NCBI GenBank assembly: GCA_018434325.1
Contig: JAHDPO010000044.1
Span: 1 to 64,000, forward strand
Source of the DNA: Clostridia bacterium
Lineage (GTDB): Bacteria > Bacillota > Peptococcia > DRI-13 > UBA5745
DNA: 64,000 nucleotides
Reading direction: 5' to 3'
Part shown: positions 50,078 through 63,080 of the stretch, piece after piece
Layout: every line of letters begins with the position of its first letter
How positions within the stretch are numbered: the first letter of the stretch is position 1
The notes under the pieces: generated by a model
The model's input: only the letters and a program-made list of their open reading frames with translations
Databases searched by the model: none
Told to the model about the DNA's origin: nothing
Made by a program: the position numbers and the translations under genes

Positions 50078-52210
50078 TCACTTCGCGCTCATCTTAGCCG
50101 GATAAGCCCCCACATAATACCGATTCATAATATCCTGCCAGCTTGCCCCCTTATTGGCCAAATCGTTGGCCCCATACTGGCACATGCCCACGCCGTGGCC
50201 ATAGCCCTTGCTGATAACCTCCAATCCCTCGGCAGTCAGCCTGGCCTGAAAATTGGCAGACGGCAGCGCCAAAGCACTCCGCAGTTGGGTGCCGGTAAAT
50301 TCCTGGCCCAAAATAGATGCAGTCAGCACCCGGCCGCTGTCCGTGCGTCCCGTCACCTGGCACAGATTGCCGCCGGTTAAAGAAGCTCCCGCCGGTATGG
50401 CCGATAGCGTCGTTCCCAGGAGCCGGTCCGCATCCTGGAATTTAACCACCGTAACTTTTTCCGTATGGGGATCCTGGTGCCCGCTGCATTCGACGGCCTG
50501 CAAATAAGGCACGTCTCTGCCCCAAACATTGATAGCAGCTTCGGTTTTCTCACCGCCGCAGGATGCGTGATAAAGGGGATCGGTAATTTCCCCCTCATAG
50601 AGCAGAATAACCCCTATCGTTTCCCCCACCGCCTGACGGATTTTTCCTTCATACTCATCAAATTGACTGCCCCAGCGTTTGCGCCGCTCCTGCACGCCTA
50701 TCCAGGCCTGATTAATATTATGATCATTGGTCACATTGGCGGCAGGTTGGATGGCAGCCAATGCCGGGCTGGCTCCTTTAACCATTCTGCTGACGCCGTA
50801 AGTCCGGGCAGCCACAGCCTGAGCCTTCAATGCTTCCAGGCCAAAGGAAGCCGGCATCTCGCCTGCTACAACGCCCACCACATATTCTTCCAGATCCATT
50901 TCCAGCAGCTGCTGGCCTTGGTATTCATAAAGCTTGATTTTAACTCCGCTATCGAAGGATTGCCAGGCAGCCGGTAGTTGGTTCAGGTTCTGCAATCCCC
51001 TTGGCTGTGCCTCTCCTGTCGACAACATCCGACCCCAAAGCGCTTTCCAATAAGAGGACAAGCCTCCCTTTCTTTCCAAAGCAAGGCCTGAGACTCCTTT
51101 TTGGTCCGTCTCCTGCCCGGCGCCAGCGCCAGATCCGGCACCGGCGGGAGCCGTGGTCTCTACGGCGTATTCCGGCAATCTTGATTCTAAAAGGCCGATA
51201 GTTTCCAAACCGGTGAAGAGATAGGGCACGAATACCCATAATGCCAGAGCAGCCAGGACACAGCGGACAAACGCGAATCTGGGCCGGCTGGCAAAGGCCC
51301 GGCGACCGCCTCTGATCGACCGGGGACTTCTTGTCTTCCGTACCATACTGCTGCCGGCCCGGCCCGGCCCAATGCCGCCGCCGGCTTTGCCCGGTCTAAA
51401 CCCGCCTTTTCCTGTGCTGCCGCCTGCTCCTGAGGCCAGATGCCGGCCGGCGCCAACATTTCGGCTTGTCATAAGGCTTCTGTTTCTGGTTGCATTAGCT
51501 CTTAAGGCAGCGCTGCGGCTGCTCTCACTCACGGAAGTTAAAGTACCACGTTGATCCAAAACTACCTTCTTATCCAAAGCAACTGGCCGCCCTAAATCTC
51601 CCTCCTGATTTACAGCGGTCCGCTGGCCTAATTCGGACTGCCTGCCTAAAGTTGATGCCTCCTTTAAAGCAGCGCTATCCCTCAAAGCCCTCTCGTGTCT
51701 CAATTGAGCCTCCCGAGACAAAGCCGCATTTCTTGTCAAAGCAGCATTCCTCGTTAAATCGCCACTGCGCGTCAAATCAGCATTGCGCGGCAAGACGCTG
51801 CCGGCGCTACCGCGAGCCAAGGTTCGGCTGCCACTGTAGCTCTGTCCGGCCGGCCCCAAGCTAGCCGCTAGCTGCTTATCTTTATTGCCATACCATTCCG
51901 TCGCCAGACCGTTCCTTCCCCCGGTTTCCCGGCCCGCCATTCTCCGTCCGCCCTTGGTACTATACCGCCCACCTGCCAAATCCGTGGCTGCCCCGGCTTC
52001 CCACTCAGTCGCCCCAGTCTCTCCGGCCGTACCCGTCCCGTCAGCTTCTCCCCGGCTCCAGACAAAGCCGGAGCGGCTGGCGGAGCGGTTAAACCAAGAA
52101 GCCAGCCGCCGCCAAATACGCCGCCAGGCCCAAATCAACTGGGTGCGGCTCCGCAATAAAAAAGGAGACCTGGCACCAGGTCTCCTGAAAGAAGTCTTAC
52201 GCATAACCAT
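50078..52210 (-). CDS. spoIID: Stage II sporulation protein D with a very long N-terminal extension
   Basis: About 710 residues; usual SpoIID proteins are near 340. The C-terminal 285 residues hold the SpoIID/LytB domain (YVVGVVAGEMPASFGLEALK, HASCGGEKTEAAINVWG, GYGHGVGMCQYGANDLA), a peptidoglycan lytic transglycosylase of engulfment. One membrane segment (LAALALWVFVPYLF) lies near residue 320. The N-terminal ~300 residues are Arg-rich, with an internal repeat of the form LTRNAA/LSREAQ. The ATG at 52210 follows AAAGGGGGAG; an earlier ATG (52300) has no such site. It follows murA on the same strand. Confidence 0.85.
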   Translation of the reverse strand: MVMRKTSFRRPGARSPFLLRSRTQLIWAWRRIWRRLASWFNRSASRSGFVWSRGEADGTGTAGETGATEWEAGAATDLAGGRYSTKGGRRMAGRETGGRNGLATEWYGNKDKQLAASLGPAGQSYSGSRTLARGSAGSVLPRNADLTRSGDLTRNAALTRNAALSREAQLRHERALRDSAALKEASTLGRQSELGQRTAVNQEGDLGRPVALDKKVVLDQRGTLTSVSESSRSAALRANATRNRSLMTSRNVGAGRHLASGAGGSTGKGGFRPGKAGGGIGPGRAGSSMVRKTRSPRSIRGGRRAFASRPRFAFVRCVLAALALWVFVPYLFTGLETIGLLESRLPEYAVETTAPAGAGSGAGAGQETDQKGVSGLALERKGGLSSYWKALWGRMLSTGEAQPRGLQNLNQLPAAWQSFDSGVKIKLYEYQGQQLLEMDLEEYVVGVVAGEMPASFGLEALKAQAVAARTYGVSRMVKGASPALAAIQPAANVTNDHNINQAWIGVQERRKRWGSQFDEYEGKIRQAVGETIGVILLYEGEITDPLYHASCGGEKTEAAINVWGRDVPYLQAVECSGHQDPHTEKVTVVKFQDADRLLGTTLSAIPAGASLTGGNLCQVTGRTDSGRVLTASILGQEFTGTQLRSALALPSANFQARLTAEGLEVISKGYGHGVGMCQYGANDLANKGASWQDIMNRYYVGAYPAKMSAK

Positions 52211-52361
52211 CGGGGCTCCCCCTTTCGCCATAATCATCCATATGCGAAAAGGACGAGGTATATTCCTTAATTCTCCCTCCGGTTCAACTTTACTTCTCAT
52301 TGCAGTTCAGTCTTATTTATCACGCAATCTTACTTCCCATTGCAATCCAATCTTACTTCTT

Positions 52362-53612
52362 CTACCGCCGTATCTTGGCTCCCGCCTGCTTCAATTTCTC
52401 CACCAAATTGTCGTAGCCCCGGTCGATCAGGCTGATATTGCCCACCTCCGTGGTGCCCTCCGCCGCCAAAGCCGCAATCACCAAAGCCATGCCTGCCCGC
52501 AGATCCGTCGACTTCACCGACGCCCCTTGCAAATGGCTGGGCCCCTCCACCACGGCGCTGCGGCCGTTGATCCGGATATCGGCGCCCATGCGGCGCAGCT
52601 CCTCGGCATGCATGAAGCGGTTCTCGAATACGGTTTCCGTGATGACGCTGGCCCCTTGAGCCCGTGTCATCAGCGCCATAAACTGAGCCTGCATATCCGT
52701 GGGAAAGCCTGGATAGGGCAGCGTCTTGATGTCCACCGCCTGCAAAGGCCCGTTGGTCTTGATTTGCAGACTGCTTTCACCCTCATAGATAAAGCAGCCT
52801 ACCTCCTCCAGCTTGGCGATCACCGGCTTCAAATGATCGGGGATTACGTTTTCCACTACCAGCTCACCGCCGGTAATGGCGGCGGCAATCAGATAACTGC
52901 CGGCTTCGATCCTGTCGGGGATCACCTGATGCTCACAGCCCGTCAGCACCGGCACGCCTTCAATCTTGATGATTTTGGTACCGGCCCCTCTGACCCGGCC
53001 GCCCATGGCATTGATGAAATTGGCCAGATCTACGATTTCCGGCTCTTCCGCCGTATTTTCCAATATAGTAGTACCTTTGGCCAAGGCCGCCGCCATCATC
53101 AGGTTTTCCGTAGCTCCGACGCTGGGAAAATCCAGATAGATCCGGGCCCCTTTGAGGCCGGCGGTCTCCGCCAGCACATAGCCGTGTTCTTTTCTGATGG
53201 TGGCTCCCATGGCTTCAAAGCCTTTTAAATGAAGGTCAATGGGCCGGGTGCCGATGGCGCAGCCGCCGGGCATGGAAACCTTGGCTTTGCCGGTGCGGGC
53301 CAGCAGAGGGCCCATCACTAATATGGATGCCCGCATCTTGCGCACCATCTCGTCCGAGGCCTCGCAGCGGGACAAATTCGAAGCGTCCACATAAAGATCT
53401 TTCTCCAGCCAGGAGACCTTAGCCCCTAAGCTTTCTAAAACCTGGCTGATTACTTCCACATCGGCCAGCTTCGGCACGTCAATGATGCGGCAGGGTGTGG
53501 AGCTCAGCAATGCAGCGGTAATCACTGGCAAAACAGCGTTTTTGGCGCCGCTTACCGTAATGCTTCCTTTTAAACGATGTCCGCCTTCAATAATGATTTT
53601 ATCCTCAGACAT
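52362..53612 (-). CDS. murA: UDP-N-acetylglucosamine 1-carboxyvinyltransferase
   Basis: 416 residues from the ATG at 53612 (AGGAGG 6 bases before). [18 protein letters not shown], the catalytic Cys in [15 protein letters not shown] (the fosfomycin target), and [18 protein letters not shown] are diagnostic. It transfers enolpyruvate from PEP to UDP-GlcNAc, the first committed step of peptidoglycan synthesis. It lies beside spoIID, as in Bacillus, and is divergent from the V-type ATPase operon. Confidence 0.95.
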   Translation of the reverse strand: MSEDKIIIEGGHRLKGSITVSGAKNAVLPVITAALLSSTPCRIIDVPKLADVEVISQVLESLGAKVSWLEKDLYVDASNLSRCEASDEMVRKMRASILVMGPLLARTGKAKVSMPGGCAIGTRPIDLHLKGFEAMGATIRKEHGYVLAETAGLKGARIYLDFPSVGATENLMMAAALAKGTTILENTAEEPEIVDLANFINAMGGRVRGAGTKIIKIEGVPVLTGCEHQVIPDRIEAGSYLIAAAITGGELVVENVIPDHLKPVIAKLEEVGCFIYEGESSLQIKTNGPLQAVDIKTLPYPGFPTDMQAQFMALMTRAQGASVITETVFENRFMHAEELRRMGADIRINGRSAVVEGPSHLQGASVKSTDLRAGMALVIAALAAEGTTEVGNISLIDRGYDNLVEKLKQAGAKIRR

Positions 53613-53871
53613 CCCGTTCCTCCTAAATGTCCATAATGTCCATAATATCCATAGTCTGAACCGCTTAACAGCGCCGCTCAATGGCGCTCTGTCAATTTAA
53701 AATATAGTTTAGTTTTCACCAAAAAATTATTTTTAAACAAGACTATAAACGAAACCAAAATCCCTTTTGTACCGGCCCTTTCCGGCAACCGTCTTTTTAA
53801 AAAAGGCGCTGGATGGACATCCGTTATCGATTTTCTAGCTTCAGTTAGCGCTTTTAACGCATAATAGAGGT

Positions 53872-53901
53872 ATTATAACATAAGTACGCTTAACAGTCTA
53901 A
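53872..53901 (-). promoter_or_regulatory. Candidate promoter of murA-spoIID
   Basis: On the minus strand TTAGAC (53896-53901), an 18-base spacer and TATAAT (53872-53877), 260 bases ahead of murA. The intervening leader holds no gene. Confidence 0.45.
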
Positions 53902-54091
53902 TACAACCTCAATTCAACTGTCAACGCTTGATTTCCATCATTTTCAACCTAATTTTCCCTATTTTTTTCTCTATAATCTTCCCTTTAATCTTTTTACTCT
54001 CCATTCCAATTATTGTCCCGATTATCACTTTAATTATCGTTTGAATCTTAACATTGGCTAAGAAACAGTCAAGAAACCCAACATAAACCTC

Positions 54092-54120
54092 TTGTATTCA
54101 TTGAAGGAAAAGAATATAAT
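54092..54120 (+). promoter_or_regulatory. Promoter of the V-type ATPase operon
   Basis: TTGTAT (54092-54097), a 17-base spacer and TATAAT (54115-54120). The first gene begins about 170 bases downstream, leaving a structured leader. Confidence 0.72.
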
Positions 54121-54181
54121 AGTAAGTAAATCTTTTCACAAGGATAAAATAGGGGAACTATTCTCATCTATCTACGTTTCA

Positions 54182-54261
54182 ACGAGGCAGCGGTTCCGGC
54201 TCATCGCCTGCTTACGCGTTATTCGCCACCTGCCCCCGGTGGACGGTAGCCATTGCCTCGT
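54182..54261 (+). ncRNA. Structured leader, candidate Na+ riboswitch
   Basis: An 8-bp perfect closing stem, ACGAGGCA (54182-54189) with TGCCTCGT (54254-54261), encloses an 80-base domain. Inside is the hairpin CCACC-TGCCCCC-GGTGG (54226-54242). An alternative pairing of GCAGCG with CGCCTGC (54187-54211) would compete with the closing stem. The position in the 5' leader of a Na+-type V-ATPase operon is one where Na+-I (DUF1646-motif) riboswitches are known. The consensus match could not be checked. Confidence 0.45.
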
Positions 54262-54297
54262 GATCAATAAAAATTCATGGATAAGGCAGGTGAGAAC

Positions 54298-54611
54298 ATG
54301 TCACTGGAAGCAATTAAGGTTATTGCGGCAGCTGAAACTGATGCAGAAAAACAACGGCTTGACGCTTTGGCGGAAGCCAAGCGGATCATTGCAGCAGCAG
54401 AAGCAGCCGGCAAGGATGAGGTGCAGAAAGCCAAAGATGCAGCAGAATCCCAGGTGTTGAGCCTCTGTCAAGAGGCGGAGGCCCAAGGAAAAGCAGCTTT
54501 GGCCCAAGCCACTCAAGAGATCCAGGCTAATTGCCGCTCCCTTGAAGAAGGAGCAGGCGACAAGATGGATCAGGCAGTAGCGATTATTGTGGAAAGGGTA
54601 GTGAGCGGCTG

Positions 54612-54612
<1 letters not shown>
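54298..54612 (+). CDS. V-type ATPase coiled-coil subunit (G/H, AhaH/NtpF-like)
   Basis: About 104 residues, nearly all Ala/Glu/Lys-rich helix with heptads (DAEKQRLDALAEAKRIIAAA). It resembles the stator-stalk G/H subunit that pairs with subunit E. AGGTGA before the ATG at 54298 favours it over the ATG at 54277. It is the first gene of the operon, and its stop overlaps the start of the next gene. Confidence 0.75.
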
Positions 54613-57064
<2,452 letters not shown>

Positions 57065-57110
57065 TGGGAAACAGCAGCCTGTGGAACCAATATGTAAGGG
57101 AGATGGTCCT

Positions 57111-57710
57111 ATGAACGGAATCGATAAAATCGCCGGCAAAATCGCTGAGGACGCCCAGAAGGAAATGGACTCCATTCTGGCCCAGGCCCGGTCGGAAGCC
57201 GCCGCCATTGCGGAAAAATACGCCGCGCAAGCCAAGGCCGAAAGCGATAAAATCCTGGCCGCCGGTCAGGAGCAAGCCAAAGAAATCCGCCGCCGGGCCG
57301 ATTCTGCCGCCGATCAGGAGGCCAAGCAGCAGCTTTTGGCCACGAAGCAGAAAATGCTGGCCCGGGCCTTCGATGAGGCTTTACAAAGGCTGCTGGCTTT
57401 GCCGGCAGAGGAATACGCCGCCCTTTTAGCCGGCCTGGCTGCCAAGGCTGCCGCCAGCGGCAGCGAAGAAATCATCCTGTCGCCAAAGGACAGGGAGGCC
57501 CTGGGCCAGAAGGTACTGACCGGCGCCAACCAGCTTCTGGAGAAGGCCGGCAAAAAAGCCGCCCTGACCCTGTCTGCAGAAACGAGACCCTTTGTCGGCG
57601 GTTTATTGCTGAAATCCGGCGATGTGGAAGTAAACTGTACCCTGGACACCATCCTGCGCCTGTCAAAAGAGGATCTGGCTCTTGAGGTGGCGGCGGCGTT
57701 ATTCGCGTAA
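57111..57710 (+). CDS. ntpE: V-type ATPase subunit E
   Basis: 199 residues from the ATG at 57111 (AAGGGAGA upstream). A long helix of Ala/Glu/Lys heptads (residues 1-90) precedes a compact C-terminal domain (ETRPFVGGLLLKSGDVEVNC followed by LDTILRL), as in the E subunit of the peripheral stalk. It should pair with the coiled-coil subunit encoded first in the operon. Confidence 0.9.
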   Translation: MNGIDKIAGKIAEDAQKEMDSILAQARSEAAAIAEKYAAQAKAESDKILAAGQEQAKEIRRRADSAADQEAKQQLLATKQKMLARAFDEALQRLLALPAEEYAALLAGLAAKAAASGSEEIILSPKDREALGQKVLTGANQLLEKAGKKAALTLSAETRPFVGGLLLKSGDVEVNCTLDTILRLSKEDLALEVAAALFA

Positions 57711-57745
57711 ACGCTGTTTGCGCAAAGCGGAAGGAAGTGCGTAAC

Positions 57746-58750
57746 TTGGCGAAACATACGATAAAGGATACCGATTATTTGTATGCCAGCGCACGTATCA
57801 AAAGCATGGAAAAAAACTTGCTGTCCCGGGATAAGCTGGAGCGTATGAGCGAGGCCAAAACCCTGGAAGATGCTCTGAAGCTGCTGGGAGAGTCCGGCTG
57901 GCCGGAAATCGCCAGCCCCACCATGGCAGCTGTTGAAGAGGTCTTGGCAAGCCGCCGCAGTGAAGCCTTTGCATTGGTACGAAGCCTGGCGCCGGATAAG
58001 CGGCTGCCCGATGTATTTCTGATTAAGTACGATTACCACAATTTAAAGGTCTTGTTAAAAAGCGAGGTTACCGGTGAAAATGCCGACGCTTTATTGATCG
58101 ATGCCGGCCGGTTTTCCTGCCGCCAGCTGAAAACCATGCTGGCCGAGGATAGCTTCTCCGCCATGAACAAAAACATGGCCCAAAGCATCGAGGAGGCCAG
58201 GGATGTACTGGCCCGCACCCAGGATCCTCAGCTTTTGGATCTGATCCTGGATAAAGCCATGTTTGCCGACATGCTGGAAATGGCGGATGCTCTTGGCCTG
58301 CGCTACCTTCGCAATTATGTGATCCTGATGATTGACAGCGTCAATCTGCGGCTGACTGTGCGCTTACGGCGAATGGGCAAGGGCCTGGAGGTGCTGCGCT
58401 ATGCTTTGATTCCCGGCGGTGACATCGCTATTTCCCGGCTTTTAGGAGACGTGACCCCTGATATCATCGAAAATGTTTATCACACTTCTCCTTTGGCTGC
58501 GGCAGCTCAAGCCGGGGCTCAGGCTCTTCGGGGCGAGGCTTCTTTATCCGCTGTGGATTTGGCCTGCGACGACGTCCTGCTGAATTATCTAAAAAGCGCG
58601 AGATATATAGCCTTTGGCGCCGAACCCCTCATCGGTTATCTGGCGGCGGTGGAAGCGGAGCTGACGGCGGTGCGGACGGTAATCACCGGCCGGCTGGCAG
58701 GTCTGGCCCCGGAAATGATTACGGAAAGGCTGAGGGAAACTTATGTATAA
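57746..58750 (+). CDS. ntpC: V-type ATPase subunit C (d-subunit)
   Basis: About 334 residues. DTDYLYASARIKSMEKNLLS is typical of the bacterial/archaeal C subunit that links the central stalk to the K ring. The start is uncertain: TTG 57746 (after GGAAGG) is preferred; a GTG at 57737 has poor spacing. It is all-helical, without membrane segments. Its end overlaps the F-subunit gene by 8 bases. Confidence 0.88.
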   Translation: MAKHTIKDTDYLYASARIKSMEKNLLSRDKLERMSEAKTLEDALKLLGESGWPEIASPTMAAVEEVLASRRSEAFALVRSLAPDKRLPDVFLIKYDYHNLKVLLKSEVTGENADALLIDAGRFSCRQLKTMLAEDSFSAMNKNMAQSIEEARDVLARTQDPQLLDLILDKAMFADMLEMADALGLRYLRNYVILMIDSVNLRLTVRLRRMGKGLEVLRYALIPGGDIAISRLLGDVTPDIIENVYHTSPLAAAAQAGAQALRGEASLSAVDLACDDVLLNYLKSARYIAFGAEPLIGYLAAVEAELTAVRTVITGRLAGLAPEMITERLRETYV

Positions 58751-59060
58751 GATTGCTGTTATCGGCGACCGGGACAGTGCCCTCGGTTTTAAAGCCTTAG
58801 GTCTGGAAACGATTTTTGCCGACACTCCTGAAGAAGCTAAGGCAGCCATTCACCGCCTGGCGGCGGAGGATTGCGCCGTGATCTATCTGACAGAGCAGCT
58901 GGCCCAGGAAATTCCCGGCGATATTGACCGCTATGCCAATGCCGTCCGGCCTGCCATCATCCTGATCCCCGGCAAAACCGGTTCTTTGGGCATCGGTATT
59001 GAAAATGTTAACAAGGCTGTAGAAAAAGCCGTGGGCTCCAATATATTAAAGAACGAATAG
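58743..59060 (+). CDS. ntpG: V-type ATPase subunit F
   Basis: 105 residues. KIAVIGDRDSALGFKALGLE is the family start, and a Rossmann-like alpha/beta pattern (AVIYLTEQLAQEIPGDIDRY) follows. The F subunit sits on the central shaft. Its ATG overlaps the C-subunit stop. Confidence 0.92.
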   Translation: MYKIAVIGDRDSALGFKALGLETIFADTPEEAKAAIHRLAAEDCAVIYLTEQLAQEIPGDIDRYANAVRPAIILIPGKTGSLGIGIENVNKAVEKAVGSNILKNE

Positions 59061-59075
59061 GTGGGTGATAACGAT

Positions 59076-60851
59076 ATGCAAACAGGCAGAATACTCAAGG
59101 TGGCCGGTCCGCTGATCACTGCCACAGGCCTGAAAGACGCCAATATGTTTGACGTGGTTCATGTGGGCAGCCAAAAGCTGATCGGTGAAATCCTGGAAAT
59201 GCGCGGCGATCAGGCCGCCATCCAGGTATATGAAGAAACTGCCGGTATTGGCCCCGGCGACGTGGTAGCCACCACCGGTTTTCCTCTGTCCGTGGAATTG
59301 GGCCCCGGCATGATCGAAACCATTTATGACGGCATCCAGAGACCTCTGGAAGCCATCCGGGCAATAGCCGGTTCCAACATCACCAGAGGCATCCAGGTGC
59401 CCCCCATCAGCTACACCAAGCTGTGGAAGTTTGAGCCGACGGTACAGGCCGGCGCCAAAGTGGTGGGCGGCGACATTATCGGCGAGGTTCAGGAAACCAC
59501 GATCATACGCCATAAGGTGATGGTTCCCCCCAAAATGGCCGGCACCATCAAGGAAATTAAGGAAGGGGAGTTTACGGTTAAAGATACCGTGGCCACTTTG
59601 ACCTTGGCCGACGGTTCGGAAGCCCCCTTGACGATGATGCAAAAATGGCCCGTCCGTGTAGGCCGTCCCTACAAGGAAAAGCTGCCTCCCAATGTGCCGA
59701 TGAATACAGGCCAGCGGGTCATCGATACTTTATTCCCCATCGCCAAAGGCGGCACCGCCGCTGTTCCCGGCCCCTTCGGCTCCGGCAAGACCGTAGTGCA
59801 GCATCAGCTGGCCAAGTGGTCCGACGTGGAGATTGTGGTCTACATCGGCTGCGGCGAGCGGGGCAATGAAATGACCGACGTGCTGCGGGAATTTCCGGAG
59901 CTGAAAGACCCCCGTACCGGCGAAAGCTTAATGAAGCGTACAGTTTTGATCGCCAACACCTCCGACATGCCGGTGGCAGCCCGGGAGGCTTCCGTTTATA
60001 CCGGTATTACCATCGCCGAATACTTCCGGGATATGGGCTATTCCGTAGCCGTAATCGCCGACTCCACTTCCCGCTGGGCCGAGGCATTGCGTGAAATGTC
60101 CGGCCGCTTGGAAGAGATGCCCGGTGAGGAAGGCTATCCCGCCTACCTGTCCTCCCGTCTGGCTCAGTTCTATGAACGGGCCGGCTACGTCCGTTGCCTG
60201 GGCAGCGATGACCGCCGGGCCGCCTTGAGCGCCATCGGCGCCGTTTCACCCCCCGGCGGCGATATCTCCGAGCCTGTTTCCCAGGCTACCTTGCGTATTG
60301 TTAAGGTTTTCTGGGGCTTGGACGCCAGTTTGGCTTATGCCCGTCATTTTCCGGCCATCAACTGGCTGAACAGCTATTCCCTGTATGAAGACCGGCTGGC
60401 CGGTTGGTTTAACGAAAACGTCCACAAAGACTTTATGGCGCAGCGGGGCGAAACCATGCGGCTGCTGCAGCAGGAAAGCGAGCTCAATGAAATCGTCCGT
60501 CTGGTCGGTATCGACGCTTTATCAGCTCAGGACCGTCTGACCATGGAAACGGCCAGGATGATCCGAGAAGACTTCCTCCAGCAAAACGCCTTTGTGGATA
60601 CCGATGCTTATACTCCCTTCGGCAAGCAGTTCGGCCTCCTCCATATGATCCTGGACTACCATCGTCAGGGCAAGGCCGCTTTGGCTGCCGGCGCCGATAT
60701 GAACGGACTCTTTTCCATCCCTGCCCGGGATAAGATCAGCCGGGCCAAAGACGTGGATCAGGCCGAATATGAGAAGATCTACGGCTTTATCATGGAAGAG
60801 ATGACAGCTCAGATCGACGCTCTCATCGAAGCAGGAGGTGACGCCCAGTGA
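59076..60851 (+). CDS. ntpA: V-type ATPase catalytic subunit A
   Basis: About 591 residues from the ATG at 59076. Walker A GPFGSGKT (232-239), [18 protein letters not shown] and [20 protein letters not shown] are the catalytic-subunit motifs, and the non-homologous insert (about 110-190) marks it as A rather than F1-beta. It hydrolyses or makes ATP. Its stop overlaps the GTG of subunit B. Confidence 0.96.
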   Translation: MQTGRILKVAGPLITATGLKDANMFDVVHVGSQKLIGEILEMRGDQAAIQVYEETAGIGPGDVVATTGFPLSVELGPGMIETIYDGIQRPLEAIRAIAGSNITRGIQVPPISYTKLWKFEPTVQAGAKVVGGDIIGEVQETTIIRHKVMVPPKMAGTIKEIKEGEFTVKDTVATLTLADGSEAPLTMMQKWPVRVGRPYKEKLPPNVPMNTGQRVIDTLFPIAKGGTAAVPGPFGSGKTVVQHQLAKWSDVEIVVYIGCGERGNEMTDVLREFPELKDPRTGESLMKRTVLIANTSDMPVAAREASVYTGITIAEYFRDMGYSVAVIADSTSRWAEALREMSGRLEEMPGEEGYPAYLSSRLAQFYERAGYVRCLGSDDRRAALSAIGAVSPPGGDISEPVSQATLRIVKVFWGLDASLAYARHFPAINWLNSYSLYEDRLAGWFNENVHKDFMAQRGETMRLLQQESELNEIVRLVGIDALSAQDRLTMETARMIREDFLQQNAFVDTDAYTPFGKQFGLLHMILDYHRQGKAALAAGADMNGLFSIPARDKISRAKDVDQAEYEKIYGFIMEEMTAQIDALIEAGGDAQ

Positions 60852-62224
60852 TTAAAGAATATCGTACTATACAGGAAGTAGCCGGTCCCCTGATGCTGAT
60901 CAGGGACGTGGAAAACGTCACCTACGACGAATTAGGGGAAATCCAGCTGCAAAACGGCGAAACCCGCCGCTGCCGGGTTCTGGAAATCAACGGCAGCAAC
61001 GCCTTGGTTCAGCTTTTTGAAAGCTCCTCCGGCATCAATCTGGCCGGCTCCAAGGTGCGTTTTCTGGGCCACGGCATCGAGCTGGCCGTTTCCGGCGATA
61101 TGCTGGGCCGGGTTTTTGACGGCATGGGCAACCCCATTGACGGCGGTCCGGAAATTCTGGCCGAAAAGAAAATGGATATCAACGGCCTGCCCACCAACCC
61201 CGCCGCCCGCGACTATCCCAACGAGTTTATTCAGACAGGTATTTCCGCCATCGACGGCTTAAACACCCTGGTTCGCGGCCAGAAGCTGCCGGTATTCTCC
61301 GGCTCCGGTCTGCCCCACGCCAATCTGGGCGCTCAGATCGCCCGTCAGGCCAAGGTGCTGTCCGGGGATTCCAAGTTTGCCGTTGTCTTTGCCGCCGTCG
61401 GCATCACCTTTGAAGAAGCCGATTTTTTCATCTCCGACTTCAAACGTACCGGCGCTATCGACCGTACCGTATTGTTCATGAACCTGGCCAACGACCCGGC
61501 CATCGAGCGTATCGCCACCCCCCGTATGGCTTTGACTGCCGCGGAGTATTTGGCTTACGAAAAGAAGATGCAGGTGCTGGTCATCATCACCGATATTACC
61601 AACTACGCCGAGGCTCTGCGTGAGGTTTCCGCCGCCCGCAAAGAAGTACCGGGCCGCCGGGGCTATCCGGGTTACCTCTACACCGACTTGGCCACCATGT
61701 ACGAAAGAGCCGGCCGCCGCCTGGACAACGAGGGCTCCATTACCATGATCCCCATCCTGTCCATGCCGGAAGACGATAAGACCCATCCCATTCCCGACCT
61801 TACCGGCTACATTACCGAAGGTCAGATCATCCTCTCCCGGGAGCTTTACCGCAAGGGCCTGACGCCGCCCATCGACGTGCTGCCTTCTCTGTCCCGTTTG
61901 AAGGACAAAGGCATCGGCGCCGGCAAGACCAGGGAAGACCATGCCGGCACCATGAACCAGCTGTTTGCGGCTTACGCCAAGGGCAAGGACGCCAAAGAGC
62001 TGATGACCATTTTAGGTGAAGCGGCTCTGACGGAAGTGGACAAAAAGTACGCTCAATTTGCCGAGGCTTTTGAAAGACGCTACGTTTCCCAGGGCTATGA
62101 TACCAACCGCACCATCGAGGAGACGTTGGATCTAGGCTGGGAACTGCTGACCATCCTGCCGAAAAACGAACTGAAGCGTATTAAGCCGGAGATCATCGAA
62201 AAATACTGGCCCATCAAAGATTAA
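60848..62224 (+). CDS. ntpB: V-type ATPase subunit B
   Basis: 458 residues. The GTG start lies 6 bases after GGAGGTGA and overlaps the ntpA stop. The P-loop region is replaced by [19 protein letters not shown], as expected in the non-catalytic B subunit, and [20 protein letters not shown] and [20 protein letters not shown] follow. It alternates with A in the hexamer. Confidence 0.96.
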   Translation: MIKEYRTIQEVAGPLMLIRDVENVTYDELGEIQLQNGETRRCRVLEINGSNALVQLFESSSGINLAGSKVRFLGHGIELAVSGDMLGRVFDGMGNPIDGGPEILAEKKMDINGLPTNPAARDYPNEFIQTGISAIDGLNTLVRGQKLPVFSGSGLPHANLGAQIARQAKVLSGDSKFAVVFAAVGITFEEADFFISDFKRTGAIDRTVLFMNLANDPAIERIATPRMALTAAEYLAYEKKMQVLVIITDITNYAEALREVSAARKEVPGRRGYPGYLYTDLATMYERAGRRLDNEGSITMIPILSMPEDDKTHPIPDLTGYITEGQIILSRELYRKGLTPPIDVLPSLSRLKDKGIGAGKTREDHAGTMNQLFAAYAKGKDAKELMTILGEAALTEVDKKYAQFAEAFERRYVSQGYDTNRTIEETLDLGWELLTILPKNELKRIKPEIIEKYWPIKD

Positions 62225-62237
62225 GGAGGGGTTTTAA

Positions 62238-62945
62238 ATGGCGCGCCTTAATGTGAACCCCACCCGGATGGAGCAAACCCGGTTAAAACGGCGGCTGGCC
62301 ACGGCTAAACGCGGCCATAAGCTTTTGAAGGATAAACGGGATGAGCTGATGCGGCAGTTTTTGGAGATTGTCCGCCACAACCTGCAGCTCCGCAAAAAAG
62401 TGGAGGGGGCCCTGAGCAAAGCACACCGCAGCTTCACCATTGCCAGCGCCGTCATGTCGCCGGAGATGCTGGAGGAAGCGTTGATGTATCCCAAGCAAAG
62501 CGTGGCTCTGGAACTGTCCACCAAAAACATCATGTCCGTCAACGTGCCGGTCTATCAGTTTAAGATGAAAAGCGATGATCCGGCCGAGATTTTTCCCTAC
62601 GGCTTTGCCACCACCTCCGGGGAACTGGACGACGCCGTCCTGGCTTTATCCCAAACCCTTCAGGATATGCTGGAGCTGGCCCAGTCGGAGAAGACTGCCC
62701 AAATGCTGGCCCAGGAAATCGAGAAGACCCGACGCCGGGTCAACGCTCTGGAATACGTGATGATTCCCCAGCTGGTGGAGACCATCAAGTACATCCGGAT
62801 GAAGCTGGAGGAAAATGAGCGAGGCAACACTTCCCGGCTCATGAAGGTGAAGGATATGATGCTGGAAGAACAGCGTCAGAAAAATATCCGGCAGGACCAG
62901 GAAGCTTACGAAGCTCACTGCCTCAACTTTGAACCAAAGCAATAG
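62238..62945 (+). CDS. ntpD: V-type ATPase subunit D
   Basis: 235 residues. [20 protein letters not shown] and [20 protein letters not shown] are signatures of the central-shaft D subunit, a long antiparallel coiled coil. AAGGAGGGG precedes the ATG. It is the last gene; a terminator follows 80 bases later. Confidence 0.94.
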   Translation: MARLNVNPTRMEQTRLKRRLATAKRGHKLLKDKRDELMRQFLEIVRHNLQLRKKVEGALSKAHRSFTIASAVMSPEMLEEALMYPKQSVALELSTKNIMSVNVPVYQFKMKSDDPAEIFPYGFATTSGELDDAVLALSQTLQDMLELAQSEKTAQMLAQEIEKTRRRVNALEYVMIPQLVETIKYIRMKLEENERGNTSRLMKVKDMMLEEQRQKNIRQDQEAYEAHCLNFEPKQ

Positions 62946-63024
62946 GCAGGAAAATAACCAGATAAATACCCCGGCCGATACCCGGTATCCGCCAGCTGAT
63001 TTAACATCACCGCTAAAAAGACCA

Positions 63025-63057
63025 GGAGCTGTCTCAAATGAGACAGCTCCCTTTTAT
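63025..63057 (+). terminator. Intrinsic terminator of the V-ATPase operon
   Basis: The perfect stem GGAGCTGTCT-CAAATG-AGACAGCTCC is followed by CTTTTATT. Confidence 0.88.
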
Positions 63058-63080
63058 TACGCGTTGCTCCCCGATTTTGT

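Noticed and set aside
61259-61942. Open frame of 227 codons antisense to ntpB
   Set aside because: Shadow of a highly conserved ATPase subunit gene; Gly/Asp/Val-rich with no motif.
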